The translations under genes were made by a program, and so were the position numbers. The notes under the pieces were generated by a model. The model was not told the origin of the DNA. It searched no databases and saw only the letters and a program-made list of their open reading frames with translations. DNA of 64,000 nt, taken from assembly GCA_964488865.1 (NCBI GenBank), contig CAZAWR010000004.1, forward strand, positions 124,001-188,000, given 5' to 3'. The DNA is from MWCO01 sp964488865 (lineage in GTDB: Bacteria; Myxococcota_A; Polyangia; Polyangiales; Polyangiaceae). Of this stretch, positions 7,599-16,680 are shown piece after piece. The stretch's first letter is position 1; each line of letters opens with the position of its first letter.

Positions 7599-9739
7599 TG
7601 GACAAGAAGATTCGCATCTACTTTTGCACCGGGTGCGGCATCGGTGACGCGGTCGACGTTCCCGACCTCGAGAAGACCGCCAAGAAGACGAGCAAGAACA
7701 CCGCGGACACCCGGACCCACGAGATGCTCTGCAGCCCCGAGGGTCGCGCGGTGATCGAAAAGGACATCGCCACCGACGGCGTCAACGCCGTCCTCGTCGC
7801 CGCATGCTCCGCGCGCGTCCATCAGGACACCTTCCGCTTCGACCCACCCACGATCATCGATCGCATCGCGCTGCGTGAGCACGTCGCCTACGTCATGACG
7901 CCAGGGGACGAAGACACCCAGATGGCAGCCAACGACTACGTGCGCATGGGCGTCACCAAGATCATGAAGACCGAGCCCATGGCCCCCGCCGTCACGGAAG
8001 TGACCGCCTCGGTGCTCGTCGTCGGGGGTGGCGTCACAGGCATGGCCGCGGCGCTCGAGACGGCCAACGCGGGTGTTCGTGTCGTGCTCGTCGAGAAGCA
8101 GGACAAGCTCGGCGGGTGGGTCGCCTCCTGGGGACGAAAGTTCCCCACGCGGCCCCCGTACCGTGACCTCGTGGACAATGACATCGACGCCAGGATCGAA
8201 GCCGTCGAAAAGCACGAGCTCATCACCGTGTACAAGTCCGCCACCATCAAGTCCATTTCGGGACAGCCAGGTGAGTTCGACTTGCGCGTGCTGGTGGGAG
8301 GCGAGGAGAAGAAGGAGACGATCGGAGCCATCGTTCAGACCACGGGGTGGCGACCCTACGACGCCACCAAGCTCGCCCACCTGGGCTACGGCGCCAGCAA
8401 GGACGTCATCACGCACGTGGAGCTTGAAAAACAGCTGTCCGAGACCGGAAAGCTGGTGCGCCCCTCCGACGGTGCCGTCCCTCGGTCGGTGGTCTTCGTG
8501 CAGTGCGCCGGCTCTCGTGACCCGAACCACTTGCCGTACTGCTCCGCGGTCTGCTGCAGGACCTCCCTGAAGCAAGCGAAAGTGATCCGCGATCTCTGTC
8601 CCGATACGGGTGTCACCGTCCTGTACAAGGACATCCGCACCCCGGGCCAGTACGAGCTGTTCTACAAGAGCATGCAAGAGGACCCGGGGATCTTCCTCGC
8701 CAAAGGGGAAGTCACCGAGGTCGTCGCAGAAGATGGCGCCATGACCGTCTCCATGAAGGACTCGCTGCTCGGCAGCGCCGTGGAGATCGGAGCGGACCTC
8801 GTCGTCCTTGCGGTGGGAATGACGCCCGTGTCGGAGGAACCGATCCTGAACCTGGCCTACCGCCGCGGCCCCGAGCTGCCCGTCGGCAAGTACGCCTTCC
8901 CCGACTCCGACTTCATCTGCTTCCCCTACGAGACACAGCGCACGGGCATCTACACCGCAGGGTGCGTCCGCGAGCCGATGGACTCCGACGCGTGCTGCGA
9001 GGACGCCGCCGGAGCCGCCCTCAAGGCTATCCAGTGCATCGCCTGCACCGCGCGAGGCGCTGCCGTGCACCCCCGCGCCGGGGACCTCACCTTCCCCGAG
9101 TTCTTCCTCAACCGCTGCACCCAGTGCAAGCGCTGCACGGAGGAGTGTCCCTTCGGAACGCTCGACGAGGACGAGAAGGGCACCCCCAAGCCCAACCCCG
9201 GCCGGTGCCGTCGCTGCGGCGTGTGCATGGGCGCGTGCCCCGAACGGATCATCTCCTTCAAGAACTACTCGGTCGACATGATCGGATCGATGATCAAGGC
9301 CATCGAGGTCCCGGAAGAGGATGAAGAGAAGCCAAGGTTCGTGGCGTTCGTTTGCGAGAATGACATCATCCCGGCCCTCGATCTCGCCGCAGCGGCCCGC
9401 AAGAAGGTCTCTCCCTGGGTCCGGTTCGTCTCCCTGCGTTGCCTGGGCTCCACGAACCTGCAATGGGTCAACGACTCGCTCATCAAAGGCATGGACGGCG
9501 TGATGTTGATCGGATGCAAGTCCGGCGACGACTACCAGTGTCACTTCATCAAGGGAAGCGAGCTGTGCGGTGTGCGCATGTCAAAGATCCAGGAGACCCT
9601 CGTACGCCTGGCGCTCGAGCCCGAGCGCATTGCGGTCAGGGAATTCTCCATGGGTGATTGGGAAACGCTGCCGGATTGGATCAACGAGTTCGTCGAGAAG
9701 ACCAACGAGCTCGGACCGAACCCCAACAAGGGGTTCTGA
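7598..9739 (+). CDS. qmoB: quinone-interacting oxidoreductase subunit QmoB
   Basis: 713 aa, normal QmoB size. Order of parts: N-terminal CTGC module; FAD motif VVGGGVTGMAAA near residue 145; HdrA-type QCAGSRDPNHLPYCSAVCC; two ferredoxin motifs (CTQCKRCTEECP and CRRCGVCMGACP) near 510-555; and a C-terminal MvhD-like domain (ending MSKIQETLVRLALEPERI). It starts inside the qmoA stop (TGATG) with GGGAGGA upstream, so it is translationally coupled. It is the large HdrA-like electron-transfer subunit of the Qmo complex. The QmoB-like fragment at 1-488 is its paralogue. Confidence 0.93.
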   Translation: MDKKIRIYFCTGCGIGDAVDVPDLEKTAKKTSKNTADTRTHEMLCSPEGRAVIEKDIATDGVNAVLVAACSARVHQDTFRFDPPTIIDRIALREHVAYVMTPGDEDTQMAANDYVRMGVTKIMKTEPMAPAVTEVTASVLVVGGGVTGMAAALETANAGVRVVLVEKQDKLGGWVASWGRKFPTRPPYRDLVDNDIDARIEAVEKHELITVYKSATIKSISGQPGEFDLRVLVGGEEKKETIGAIVQTTGWRPYDATKLAHLGYGASKDVITHVELEKQLSETGKLVRPSDGAVPRSVVFVQCAGSRDPNHLPYCSAVCCRTSLKQAKVIRDLCPDTGVTVLYKDIRTPGQYELFYKSMQEDPGIFLAKGEVTEVVAEDGAMTVSMKDSLLGSAVEIGADLVVLAVGMTPVSEEPILNLAYRRGPELPVGKYAFPDSDFICFPYETQRTGIYTAGCVREPMDSDACCEDAAGAALKAIQCIACTARGAAVHPRAGDLTFPEFFLNRCTQCKRCTEECPFGTLDEDEKGTPKPNPGRCRRCGVCMGACPERIISFKNYSVDMIGSMIKAIEVPEEDEEKPRFVAFVCENDIIPALDLAAAARKKVSPWVRFVSLRCLGSTNLQWVNDSLIKGMDGVMLIGCKSGDDYQCHFIKGSELCGVRMSKIQETLVRLALEPERIAVREFSMGDWETLPDWINEFVEKTNELGPNPNKGF

Positions 9740-9796
9740 GCCGCGACGCCGCCACGTCGCATGGGACGAGGTAGCTAGCGCATCGAGGAGTGCGTC

Positions 9797-11014
9797 ATGT
9801 CCAAGATCGAGCGGGTTCAGCCCGATTTGAAGTTCGTTCAGAAGATCGTCGACAACGGTGGAAGCTCGGTCAAGCGTTGCTTCCAGTGCGCCACGTGCTC
9901 CGTGGTGTGCACCCTGTCGCCCAAGGACAAGCCCTTTCCGCGCAAGGAAATGCTCTGGGCCCAGTGGGGGCTGAAGGATCGGCTGATCGGTGACCCCGAC
10001 ATCTGGCTCTGCCACCACTGCGGTGATTGCACCGTGCATTGTCCCCGAGGGGCCAAGCCCGGGGAGACCCTGCAGGCCGTTCGCGCCTCCGTGATCTCCG
10101 AGCTGTCTTTCCCCAAGGTCCTCGCCGAGGCCCTGAACAAGCCCAAGCTCTTCCCGGCCCTGCTGCTCATGCCGATGCTGCTGCTTGGCGTCACGATGTG
10201 GGAAGCCGGAACCCTGAAGGCTCACCCCGGTCCCATCGTCTGGGGCAACCTGCTGCCCCACTCCGTCTTCTTCGAGGGCATGTTCATGCTCCTGATGGGA
10301 TGGAGCGTCATCGCAGGCGGCGTCGGGGTCTACCGTCAGTGGAATCACATGAAGCGCATGTACCCCCCATCGGCGGACGCCAAGACCCTTCCGGTGGGAG
10401 CCGCCCTCGTCCAGGCGCTCAAAGATCTCACTGTCCATTCCCGCTTCAAGTCGTGCGGCCAGAACAACGCGCGGGCGTATGCTCACATGCTCACCATCTT
10501 CGGCTTCGTCGCCGCGATGGTCACCGCGGGGGGCGCCGCCATTCTCGAGAAGGCCTTTCACATCCCCCCGCCCCTGCCCAACCCGGACGTCGTCCCGTGG
10601 GCCTACTGGGCTGGCGTGTTCTTCAAGGTCTTGGGCATCCTCGGCGCCCTGGGGTTGCTCGGCGGGTCGGCTTGGCTGATCAACCGCCGCATGACCAACC
10701 AGGACGAGGTCGGCGACTCCAGCTTCTTCGACTGGGCTTTCCTCGGCGTGCTCTTCGCCACCGGCTTGACCGGGTCCCTGACTTACCTCGTTCGCCTCTC
10801 GGACAACGCGGCCCTCGCCTACCCCGTCTACTTCGTCCACCTCTCTCTGGTGGCCTTCCTGCTCAGCACCATCGCCTACACGAAGTTCGCCCACGTCTTT
10901 TACCGCACCGCGGCAATGACCTACGCACTTCACATCGGGCGTACGGTCGAAGAGGTCTGTCCGGCCCTCCCGGCGCCGCCCACCCGCCAGGCTTTGCCCC
11001 AGCACACCAGCTGA
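9797..11014 (+). CDS. qmoC: quinone-interacting membrane-bound oxidoreductase subunit QmoC
   Basis: 405 aa. The N-terminal HdrC-like part has two [4Fe-4S] motifs: Cys28, 31, 34, 38 (CFQCATCSVVC) and Cys72, 75, 78, 82 (CHHCGDCTVHCP). About six hydrophobic segments follow from residue 118 on, matching the HdrE-like cytochrome b domain that binds haem b and reacts with menaquinone. GAGGAG lies 6 nt before the ATG; the gap to qmoB is 57 nt. It completes the qmoABC operon and anchors QmoAB to the membrane, linking AprBA with the quinone pool. Confidence 0.93.
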   Translation: MSKIERVQPDLKFVQKIVDNGGSSVKRCFQCATCSVVCTLSPKDKPFPRKEMLWAQWGLKDRLIGDPDIWLCHHCGDCTVHCPRGAKPGETLQAVRASVISELSFPKVLAEALNKPKLFPALLLMPMLLLGVTMWEAGTLKAHPGPIVWGNLLPHSVFFEGMFMLLMGWSVIAGGVGVYRQWNHMKRMYPPSADAKTLPVGAALVQALKDLTVHSRFKSCGQNNARAYAHMLTIFGFVAAMVTAGGAAILEKAFHIPPPLPNPDVVPWAYWAGVFFKVLGILGALGLLGGSAWLINRRMTNQDEVGDSSFFDWAFLGVLFATGLTGSLTYLVRLSDNAALAYPVYFVHLSLVAFLLSTIAYTKFAHVFYRTAAMTYALHIGRTVEEVCPALPAPPTRQALPQHTS

Positions 11015-11133
11015 GCTTCCCCCACAACGTTTCCTGTCCGACGGCATCCAAATGTCTGCGACGCCTGCGGGGCGTCGTAGTAGATCGACCGGCGTCCGCG
11101 CCATGCGGCATCGGCATCGAAAGGAAGAGACCC

Positions 11134-11646
11134 ATGGACGATGCGACCCGACAATTGATGGAAGGACTGCGTGAAGCCATGCAGGCCGAGCGTCACGGTC
11201 ACACCTTCTACAAGACCGCTGCCATGACCACCCAGGACCCTCGCGGCAAGGAAGTCTTCGAGCAGCTCGCCAGGGAGGAGCTCGAACACTTCGAGTTTCT
11301 CGCCGCCCACTACAAGTCCATGCTGGCAAACCAGACCCTCGCCAAGGACGTCAAGCTCGTGGGCCACGCGCAGGTCGACCCGCAGAGCCCCATCTTTTCG
11401 GACCAGCTGCGCGAGAGAATCAAGGATGCGCACTTCGAGATGAGCGCCATCGCGATCGCGGTCCAGCTCGAGCTCAACGCGATCAACCGGTACCGGGAGT
11501 TGGCGGCCAAGGCGGCATGGCCCGAGGTCAAACGCTTCTTCGAGGACCTCGCCAACTGGGAGAGCTCTCACTACAAGGCCTTCCTCCACCAGCAACAGGC
11601 CCTGCAGGACGACTACTGGACCGCTTCCGGCTTCTCCCCGTTCTGA
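11134..11646 (+). CDS. ferritin-like / rubrerythrin-type diiron protein
   Basis: 170 aa, all-helical. Helix 1 carries Glu19 in EAMQAERHGHTFY. Helix 2 carries the EExxH-like EELEH (residues 48-52). A third helix has QLELNAINRYRELA and the fourth ends ANWESSHYKAFL, together giving a plausible diiron four-helix bundle. There is no C-terminal rubredoxin knuckle, so this is the short rubrerythrin type. AAGGAAGAGA precedes the ATG. It follows qmoC by 119 nt on the same strand. A role in peroxide or oxygen defence or iron handling for the Fe-S-rich Apr/Qmo enzymes is likely but inferred. Confidence 0.8.
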   Translation: MDDATRQLMEGLREAMQAERHGHTFYKTAAMTTQDPRGKEVFEQLAREELEHFEFLAAHYKSMLANQTLAKDVKLVGHAQVDPQSPIFSDQLRERIKDAHFEMSAIAIAVQLELNAINRYRELAAKAAWPEVKRFFEDLANWESSHYKAFLHQQQALQDDYWTASGFSPF

Positions 11647-11737
11647 CCGCCCCGGAATCCCGCATCCCTCCGCGTTGCGACCCCCGCGTCGCTGGAACGC
11701 TGCGTTTTCTCTCCCTTGCTGCTAGGCTACGCGCCCC

Positions 11738-12316
11738 ATGTCGCAGAAGAAGCCTGAAGGTCCGACCCTCGGAGGGAAGGCAACCCACTACGGGGTGGCG
11801 GTGATCGCCGTCGGTTTGAGCGTGTACATCTGGTGGGTCACGGGAGACCCCACGACGCCGCCCGAACACCCGAAGCCCACGCTCCACCAGGACGCGGTCA
11901 TTGATGCCCCCATCACGCTCGTGACGGCGGACAAGACGGACCTCGCGTGCGCTTCCGAGAACGAGATCGACGGCTTTCGTTGCGCATTCAAGAAGCCCAA
12001 CGAGCCTTGGCCCGACGTGGACCCCACGAACGCCGAGCATCGCAAGAAGATGCTGGTTCCGTACATGACCGTGGACAACGTGATGTTTCTCATCCCTGGC
12101 ATGTTCGAGGACCCCGCCGTGGACGAGCGCTTCCGCGACGAGGTGCCGCGCCGCCTGCCGCGCGACAAGCTGGAGCGCTTCACCGCGCAGTGCAAGCTCA
12201 CCCTCCGCAAGGAGATGGACGGCGTCACGGTGCGCTGGAACCCGACGGGGGAGTGGCAAGGCCCGCACAAGATCTGGATCGGCGAGACCAGCAACTGTCA
12301 GGTCAGCGAACCGTAG
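11738..12316 (+). CDS. hypothetical protein with one N-terminal membrane anchor
   Basis: 192 aa. A hydrophobic segment at about residues 18-34 (YGVAVIAVGLSVYIWWV) follows a short basic N-terminus, so most of the protein is probably periplasmic. The rest is soluble with four cysteines spread over about 130 residues, which could form disulfides. I recognise no family. It ends 9 nt before the convergent regulator gene. The start has no clear ribosome site. Confidence 0.7.
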   Translation: MSQKKPEGPTLGGKATHYGVAVIAVGLSVYIWWVTGDPTTPPEHPKPTLHQDAVIDAPITLVTADKTDLACASENEIDGFRCAFKKPNEPWPDVDPTNAEHRKKMLVPYMTVDNVMFLIPGMFEDPAVDERFRDEVPRRLPRDKLERFTAQCKLTLRKEMDGVTVRWNPTGEWQGPHKIWIGETSNCQVSEP

Positions 12317-12325
12317 CGAACGAAG

Positions 12326-12898
12326 TCACACCCGCATCTTCTTCGTGTCTTCCGCGGCCAGCTCACCGCGGCTCAGGAGCATGCCTAGCATCCCCTGGGC
12401 GAGCTTCGTCAGCCAGACCAGCCGCTCCACCCGATGCCGCGAAGGCCTCGGTCCGGACCCGTCGCCCTTGCGCAGCACCACCAGCGCCGCCTCGAAGACT
12501 TCGAGCGACTCGTCGAGGATGCGTCGCTCTCGGTCCTGCATCACACGTGAGATGAGCCGCCAGATGTTCGTCTCTGGCTCGTAGTGAACGGCACGGCTGC
12601 GCGTCACCGCCTCGCGCACCGCTCCCCAACGTCGCAGCTCTGCCAAGGCCATGCTGGCCGCGCCGATGGAGATGCCGAGACGCTTGCGTATCTCGGCCGA
12701 GGAAAGCGGCTCGGGCGACAGAAACAGGATCGTCCACACGCGCCCATGCACGCGCTTGAACCCCCAGAACTCCATCAGCCTGCCGACCTGATCCGCCACG
12801 CGCAGTTCGGCCTCCAGACCCGCATCGAGGGGGGCCCGCAAGGCCGACTTCGTCACGGAACCTTCCGCCTCCGACGCTCGACGACGCTTCTCGACCAT
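12326..12898 (-). CDS. GbsR/MarR-type transcriptional regulator
   Basis: 190 aa from the ATG at 12898; a longer frame exists but its extra residues look non-coding. The N-terminal half contains a winged helix-turn-helix (LSSAEIRKRLGISIGAASMALAELRRWGAVRE) preceded by VGRLMEFWGFKRVHGRVW, a pattern typical of GbsR-like MarR-family regulators. A helical C-terminus follows. It lies just downstream of the thiolase on the same strand (80 nt), so control of the fatty-acid genes is possible. Its true target is unknown. Confidence 0.75.
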   Translation of the reverse strand: MVEKRRRASEAEGSVTKSALRAPLDAGLEAELRVADQVGRLMEFWGFKRVHGRVWTILFLSPEPLSSAEIRKRLGISIGAASMALAELRRWGAVREAVTRSRAVHYEPETNIWRLISRVMQDRERRILDESLEVFEAALVVLRKGDGSGPRPSRHRVERLVWLTKLAQGMLGMLLSRGELAAEDTKKMRV

Positions 12899-12977
12899 CG
12901 CGCCGACCTTACGTGTATCTGGTGAAAAAAGCACCCGCCGGATGCAGGAGAAGCGCCGATTGGGGACCGCTTCGGGG

Positions 12978-14222
12978 TCAGTCTTCGAAGCCCAGGACGT
13001 GGACCACGCTGGTGGTGCCGGAGCCTCCGATGTTGAGGGTGGCAACGCGCCTTGCGGAGGGCACCTGGTAGTCTCCCGCCGAGTCGGTCACCTGCAGGAA
13101 GGCATCGAGAAGCTGACGGGTTCCCGTGGCGCCCACCGGGTGTCCGGCGCCGATGAGGCCACCGCTGGGGTTGATGGGGCACTTGCCGCCGAGGGCGATG
13201 ACGTCTCCCTCGATAGCCTTCCAGCTTTCGCCTGGCTGGGTGAGTCCGAAGTGATCGATGGCCATGTACTCGGACGTGGTGAAGCAGTCGTGGGTCTCAA
13301 TCGCGTCGATCTTCTCCACGCCCGGCAGGCGAGCCCGCTCGAAGGCGTCCAGGATCGCCCGACGCGTGTGGGGAAGAACGTACGGTTGTCCCTTGCTCTC
13401 GAGGACCTTCTCCGAAAACTCGATGGGGGCCGTGCGATGTCCCCACCCGAGGATCCTCGGGATCCGATCGAGGTTGGTTCCCTTTCGCTTCGCCCAAGCG
13501 GATGCGAAGGAAGCCGAGGCGAGAATGATCCCTGCCGCGCCGTCCGTGACCTGGGAGCAATCGGTGAGCTTGATGCGTCCGCCAATGTTCGCGTTGAACT
13601 GGCCCGTGGAGCACGCATGGTCGTAGCTCATGAACCAGGTGCGGGTCTGTGCGTTGGGGTTGAGCTTCGCGTTGCCGTAGTTGATCGCGGAGATGCGCGC
13701 GAGGTGCTCGTCCTTCAACCCGTAGCGCTTGTCGTACTCGTCGCCGAGCTTGCCGAAGAGCTTGGGGAACGGGAACTCGATGCCTTTGGCTTCTCGCTCG
13801 TACCAAGCCGCGGTGCCGAGGAAGTCACCCCCGGTCTTCGAGTCGACGGTCTTCATCTGCTCGACACCGAGCACGAGGGCCACGTCGTAGCGGCCAGCCT
13901 CGATCTCGGCGGCTGCGCACAGGGCAGCGATGGACCCCGACGCGCATGCGGCCTCGTGGCGCGACGTGGGCAGCCCGCGCAGGGCCGGGTCCACCTCCAC
14001 GACGAACGCGCCGAGGTGGCCTTGCATGGCGTAGAGCTCAGCAGCGAAATTGCCCACGTGGGCTACCTGGAGCTCTGCCGGATCGACGCGCGTCGCGTCC
14101 AGGGTCCCTTGCACGGCTTCACGCATCAGCGCGACGATGTGCTTGCCTTCTTTGAACCAGTTGCGTGCGAAGTCGGTCTGATACCCACCGAGCACGTAGA
14201 CAGCCTTGGTGTTGTCCGCCAT
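12978..14222 (-). CDS. acetyl-CoA acetyltransferase (thiolase, SCP2/lipid-transfer type)
   Basis: 414 aa. Thiolase fold with the nucleophile Cys93 in HEAACASGS, an ETHDCFTTSE segment that carries the catalytic His, and the C-terminal GGLIGAGHPVGATG motif. The ATG at 14222 is preferred over a GTG at 14231 because AGGTGAG lies just upstream. It is encoded immediately after the 3-hydroxyacyl-CoA dehydrogenase gene, whose stop is 9 nt upstream. Together they make the last two steps of beta-oxidation, or their reversal. Exact substrate chain length is not visible. Confidence 0.9.
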   Translation of the reverse strand: MADNTKAVYVLGGYQTDFARNWFKEGKHIVALMREAVQGTLDATRVDPAELQVAHVGNFAAELYAMQGHLGAFVVEVDPALRGLPTSRHEAACASGSIAALCAAAEIEAGRYDVALVLGVEQMKTVDSKTGGDFLGTAAWYEREAKGIEFPFPKLFGKLGDEYDKRYGLKDEHLARISAINYGNAKLNPNAQTRTWFMSYDHACSTGQFNANIGGRIKLTDCSQVTDGAAGIILASASFASAWAKRKGTNLDRIPRILGWGHRTAPIEFSEKVLESKGQPYVLPHTRRAILDAFERARLPGVEKIDAIETHDCFTTSEYMAIDHFGLTQPGESWKAIEGDVIALGGKCPINPSGGLIGAGHPVGATGTRQLLDAFLQVTDSAGDYQVPSARRVATLNIGGSGTTSVVHVLGFED

Positions 14223-14231
14223 GTCACTCAC

Positions 14232-15539
14232 CTACTTGCCGACGAAGAAGCGTCCAATGTTTGCACCGCGCAGCGTGAACATGCGCTCGCCGTCCGGGAG
14301 CGAGGCAAGCACGGGCGGAACGGGAAGGCCGACCTCACGCATGGCCGCCATCGTCGGCTTGGGGCCGAACAGATCGACCAGCACGCTCGGAGGAGCCCAG
14401 TTGAAGCCGAACCCCATGATGCCGTCGACGCCTGCGGGGGTGTCGACGACCTCTTCGGGACCGACGCGATGCAGCGCGTAGGAGACGTAGCCGAGGATCA
14501 CCTTGCGGGCGAGCTCGGCTTCTGGGCCCTCTGCACGGAGAAACAGCGCCATGGCATCCCGGTAGCGCCCCACCGCGTGCATGGCTTTCATCTCCTCGAC
14601 GAATCGGACCTTGGTCACGGAAGCGGGGGTTTGGGCGTAGGCCATGGCGGCCGGGTCGAGGGGGAGCTTGAACCGCTTGCCGTCCGGGGTCTTGGACCGG
14701 AGGAAGAAGCCTCCTTGCTTGGGGGTCTTGTTGCCGAGGTGCCCCTTCGCCATCAAGGAGCGCATGTACGCGGGCATGAGGAACGCTTCGTGAGCCTCGT
14801 CCGACGTGTTCGCGAACACGTTGTCCACGATCGCGGCGTGCACGTCCCAGCCCACCAGGTCGATGGTGGCGAGCGGGGGCATGGCGCGGCCTGTGTACGG
14901 GCCGACCAAGTAGTCGACGAAGGCGACACCATGCTGCTCAGCGAGGATGGCGCACTCGTTCAGGACCTTGAACCCGATCCGGTTGCCCGCGAAGGCAGGG
15001 AGATCCCGGCACGCCACGACGACCCGCCCGAGGCGCTTGCGAAGCAACGCGCCGCACGACTCGAACACCGTGGGGTCGGTCTCCGGTCCTGCGATGATCT
15101 CCGTTCCGACAATGACGTTCGGTGGGTTGAACAAGTGCATGCCGAGGAAGTGTCGACGGAAGTCGTCCGTGCGGCCGCGCGCCATCTCGGCGATGGACAG
15201 ACCGCTCGACACCGTGGCGACGACGGTGCCCGGCTTGCGGGCGCGATCGATTCGATCGAAGAACGGCGCCTTCACATCCATGTTTTCCGACACGGCTTCG
15301 AGGACGAGGTCGGCTTCGGCTACTTCCTTCTCCAGATCGTCGTAGCTGCCGCATCGGATGCTTTTCTGGATGACGTCGGACCGCACCGCGGCGCGCGCTC
15401 GTTCCAAGCCCTGCATCGCCTTGTCTGCCGTGCGAGCGAGCATGGCCACGTCGAACCCCCTCGCTGCGAACAAGGCGCCCGAGCCGGATCCCATGGTTCC
15501 GTTCGCGCCCAGCACCACTACCCTTCTTGTGTCTCGCAT
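14232..15539 (-). CDS. 3-hydroxyacyl-CoA dehydrogenase
   Basis: 435 aa. NAD-binding Rossmann motif VVLGANGTMGSG at residues 7-18; LVLEAVSENMDVK and VSSGLSIAEMA in the N-terminal domain; HLFNPPNVIVGTEII with the catalytic His; and NRIGFKVLNE, the start of the helical C-terminal domain. The C-terminal half is a two-repeat 3HCDH domain. It lacks an enoyl-CoA hydratase domain, so it is not a full FadB. It is followed directly by the thiolase, forming a beta-oxidation pair. Confidence 0.9.
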   Translation of the reverse strand: MRDTRRVVVLGANGTMGSGSGALFAARGFDVAMLARTADKAMQGLERARAAVRSDVIQKSIRCGSYDDLEKEVAEADLVLEAVSENMDVKAPFFDRIDRARKPGTVVATVSSGLSIAEMARGRTDDFRRHFLGMHLFNPPNVIVGTEIIAGPETDPTVFESCGALLRKRLGRVVVACRDLPAFAGNRIGFKVLNECAILAEQHGVAFVDYLVGPYTGRAMPPLATIDLVGWDVHAAIVDNVFANTSDEAHEAFLMPAYMRSLMAKGHLGNKTPKQGGFFLRSKTPDGKRFKLPLDPAAMAYAQTPASVTKVRFVEEMKAMHAVGRYRDAMALFLRAEGPEAELARKVILGYVSYALHRVGPEEVVDTPAGVDGIMGFGFNWAPPSVLVDLFGPKPTMAAMREVGLPVPPVLASLPDGERMFTLRGANIGRFFVGK

Positions 15540-15639
15540 GATCGGCCGCCTTGGGCCGGCTCACCGGAACGTCAAGCGGTTCAATCGCTCCCCCCCCGAT
15601 TCCTGGATCGCCGACCACCGGCACCCCGAAATCTCCGGT

Positions 15640-16608
15640 CTACTCGCCGTCCTTCTCCGACACCCCTTCCCCTGGAAGATCACTCGGCAAGTCCCCGTCC
15701 GGAACGTAGACCGCCATCTGAACCGCCCCCGCGTCCACGAGCACACGCGACACGGCGGCCGCGGACGCAGGCCTGTCCGATGGCGTCTTCGCCATCATGC
15801 TCAAGACCAACTGGGTGAGCACAGGGGGCAGCTCCCCGCTCGGCGGAACCAAAGGCTTGGGCTTCGCGCGCAGAATCTTCCGGAAGACCTCCTGGCGCGT
15901 CGGGGCCACGAAGGGAGGAAACCCCGTCAGCGTTTCGTACAGGATCGCCCCGACCGCGTAGATGTCCGTTCGCGGGTCCAACTCCCCCCCCGTGACCTGC
16001 TCCGGCGCCATGTAGTGCGTCGTCCCGAAGACGAAACCCGTCGGCTCATCCACGGAGTTCGCCCGGCCTCCGACAGCGAGCTTGGAGATGCCAAAGTCCA
16101 GCAGCTTGACGTCTCGACGCTGGTCGTTCCGGCGGACGATGAACACGTTGGCCGGCTTCATGTCACAGTGCAGGATGCTCTTGGCATGGGCAATCTCGAG
16201 ACCTCGCAGGACTTCGTAGGCAATTCGAAACGCTCGCTTGGGGGACAGCGTCTGCTTGCGCTGGAGGTACTGCTCCAGGTTCTCTCCGACGAGACGCTCC
16301 ATCACCAGGTAGGGGGTGGTACCATCCAGGAAGCCCGCGTCGAACACCTCGACGATGGTTCGGTGCCCCAGGGCGCCGACGGCCCTGGCTTCCCTGAGGA
16401 ACCGCTGGAACTCTTCGATTCGGTCCACGTACCGGGGGTGCAAGATCTTGAGCGCGACGCGCCGCCCTAGGAACTGATGCTCCGCCTCGTAGACGATTCC
16501 CATGCCCCCGATGCCGATCACGGACAGGAGCTTGTACTTGCTGTCGACGACTTGACCGAGGCGTCGCTTGGCGGTTTCGACGGTGGGGTCAGCAGTGGCT
16601 TCGGGCAT
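15640..16608 (-). CDS. Ser/Thr protein kinase (kinase domain only)
   Basis: 322 aa, essentially one eukaryotic-like kinase domain with no membrane segment, so it is cytoplasmic. Glycine loop GIGGMG at residues 32-37, ATP lysine Lys54 in VALKIL, catalytic loop HCDMKPANVFI, LLDFGISKL and THYMAPEQ activation segment. The HRD triad is HCD: the catalytic Asp is kept, the Arg is replaced by Cys. This may remove the usual control by activation-loop phosphorylation while keeping activity. It sits 100 nt upstream of the 3-hydroxyacyl-CoA dehydrogenase gene and is divergent from a small lipoprotein gene. Confidence 0.9.
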   Translation of the reverse strand: MPEATADPTVETAKRRLGQVVDSKYKLLSVIGIGGMGIVYEAEHQFLGRRVALKILHPRYVDRIEEFQRFLREARAVGALGHRTIVEVFDAGFLDGTTPYLVMERLVGENLEQYLQRKQTLSPKRAFRIAYEVLRGLEIAHAKSILHCDMKPANVFIVRRNDQRRDVKLLDFGISKLAVGGRANSVDEPTGFVFGTTHYMAPEQVTGGELDPRTDIYAVGAILYETLTGFPPFVAPTRQEVFRKILRAKPKPLVPPSGELPPVLTQLVLSMMAKTPSDRPASAAAVSRVLVDAGAVQMAVYVPDGDLPSDLPGEGVSEKDGE

Positions 16609-16680
16609 GTGGTTTCATTGGAGCATGCCAGCTCCCCTCGTTACAACGGAGAGTGCGATGGCTAGCGGACAGGGTGCCAC

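Noticed and set aside
12942..15818. 958-codon plus-strand frame
   Set aside because: Antisense of thiolase and 3-hydroxyacyl-CoA dehydrogenase, both of which show full catalytic motifs.
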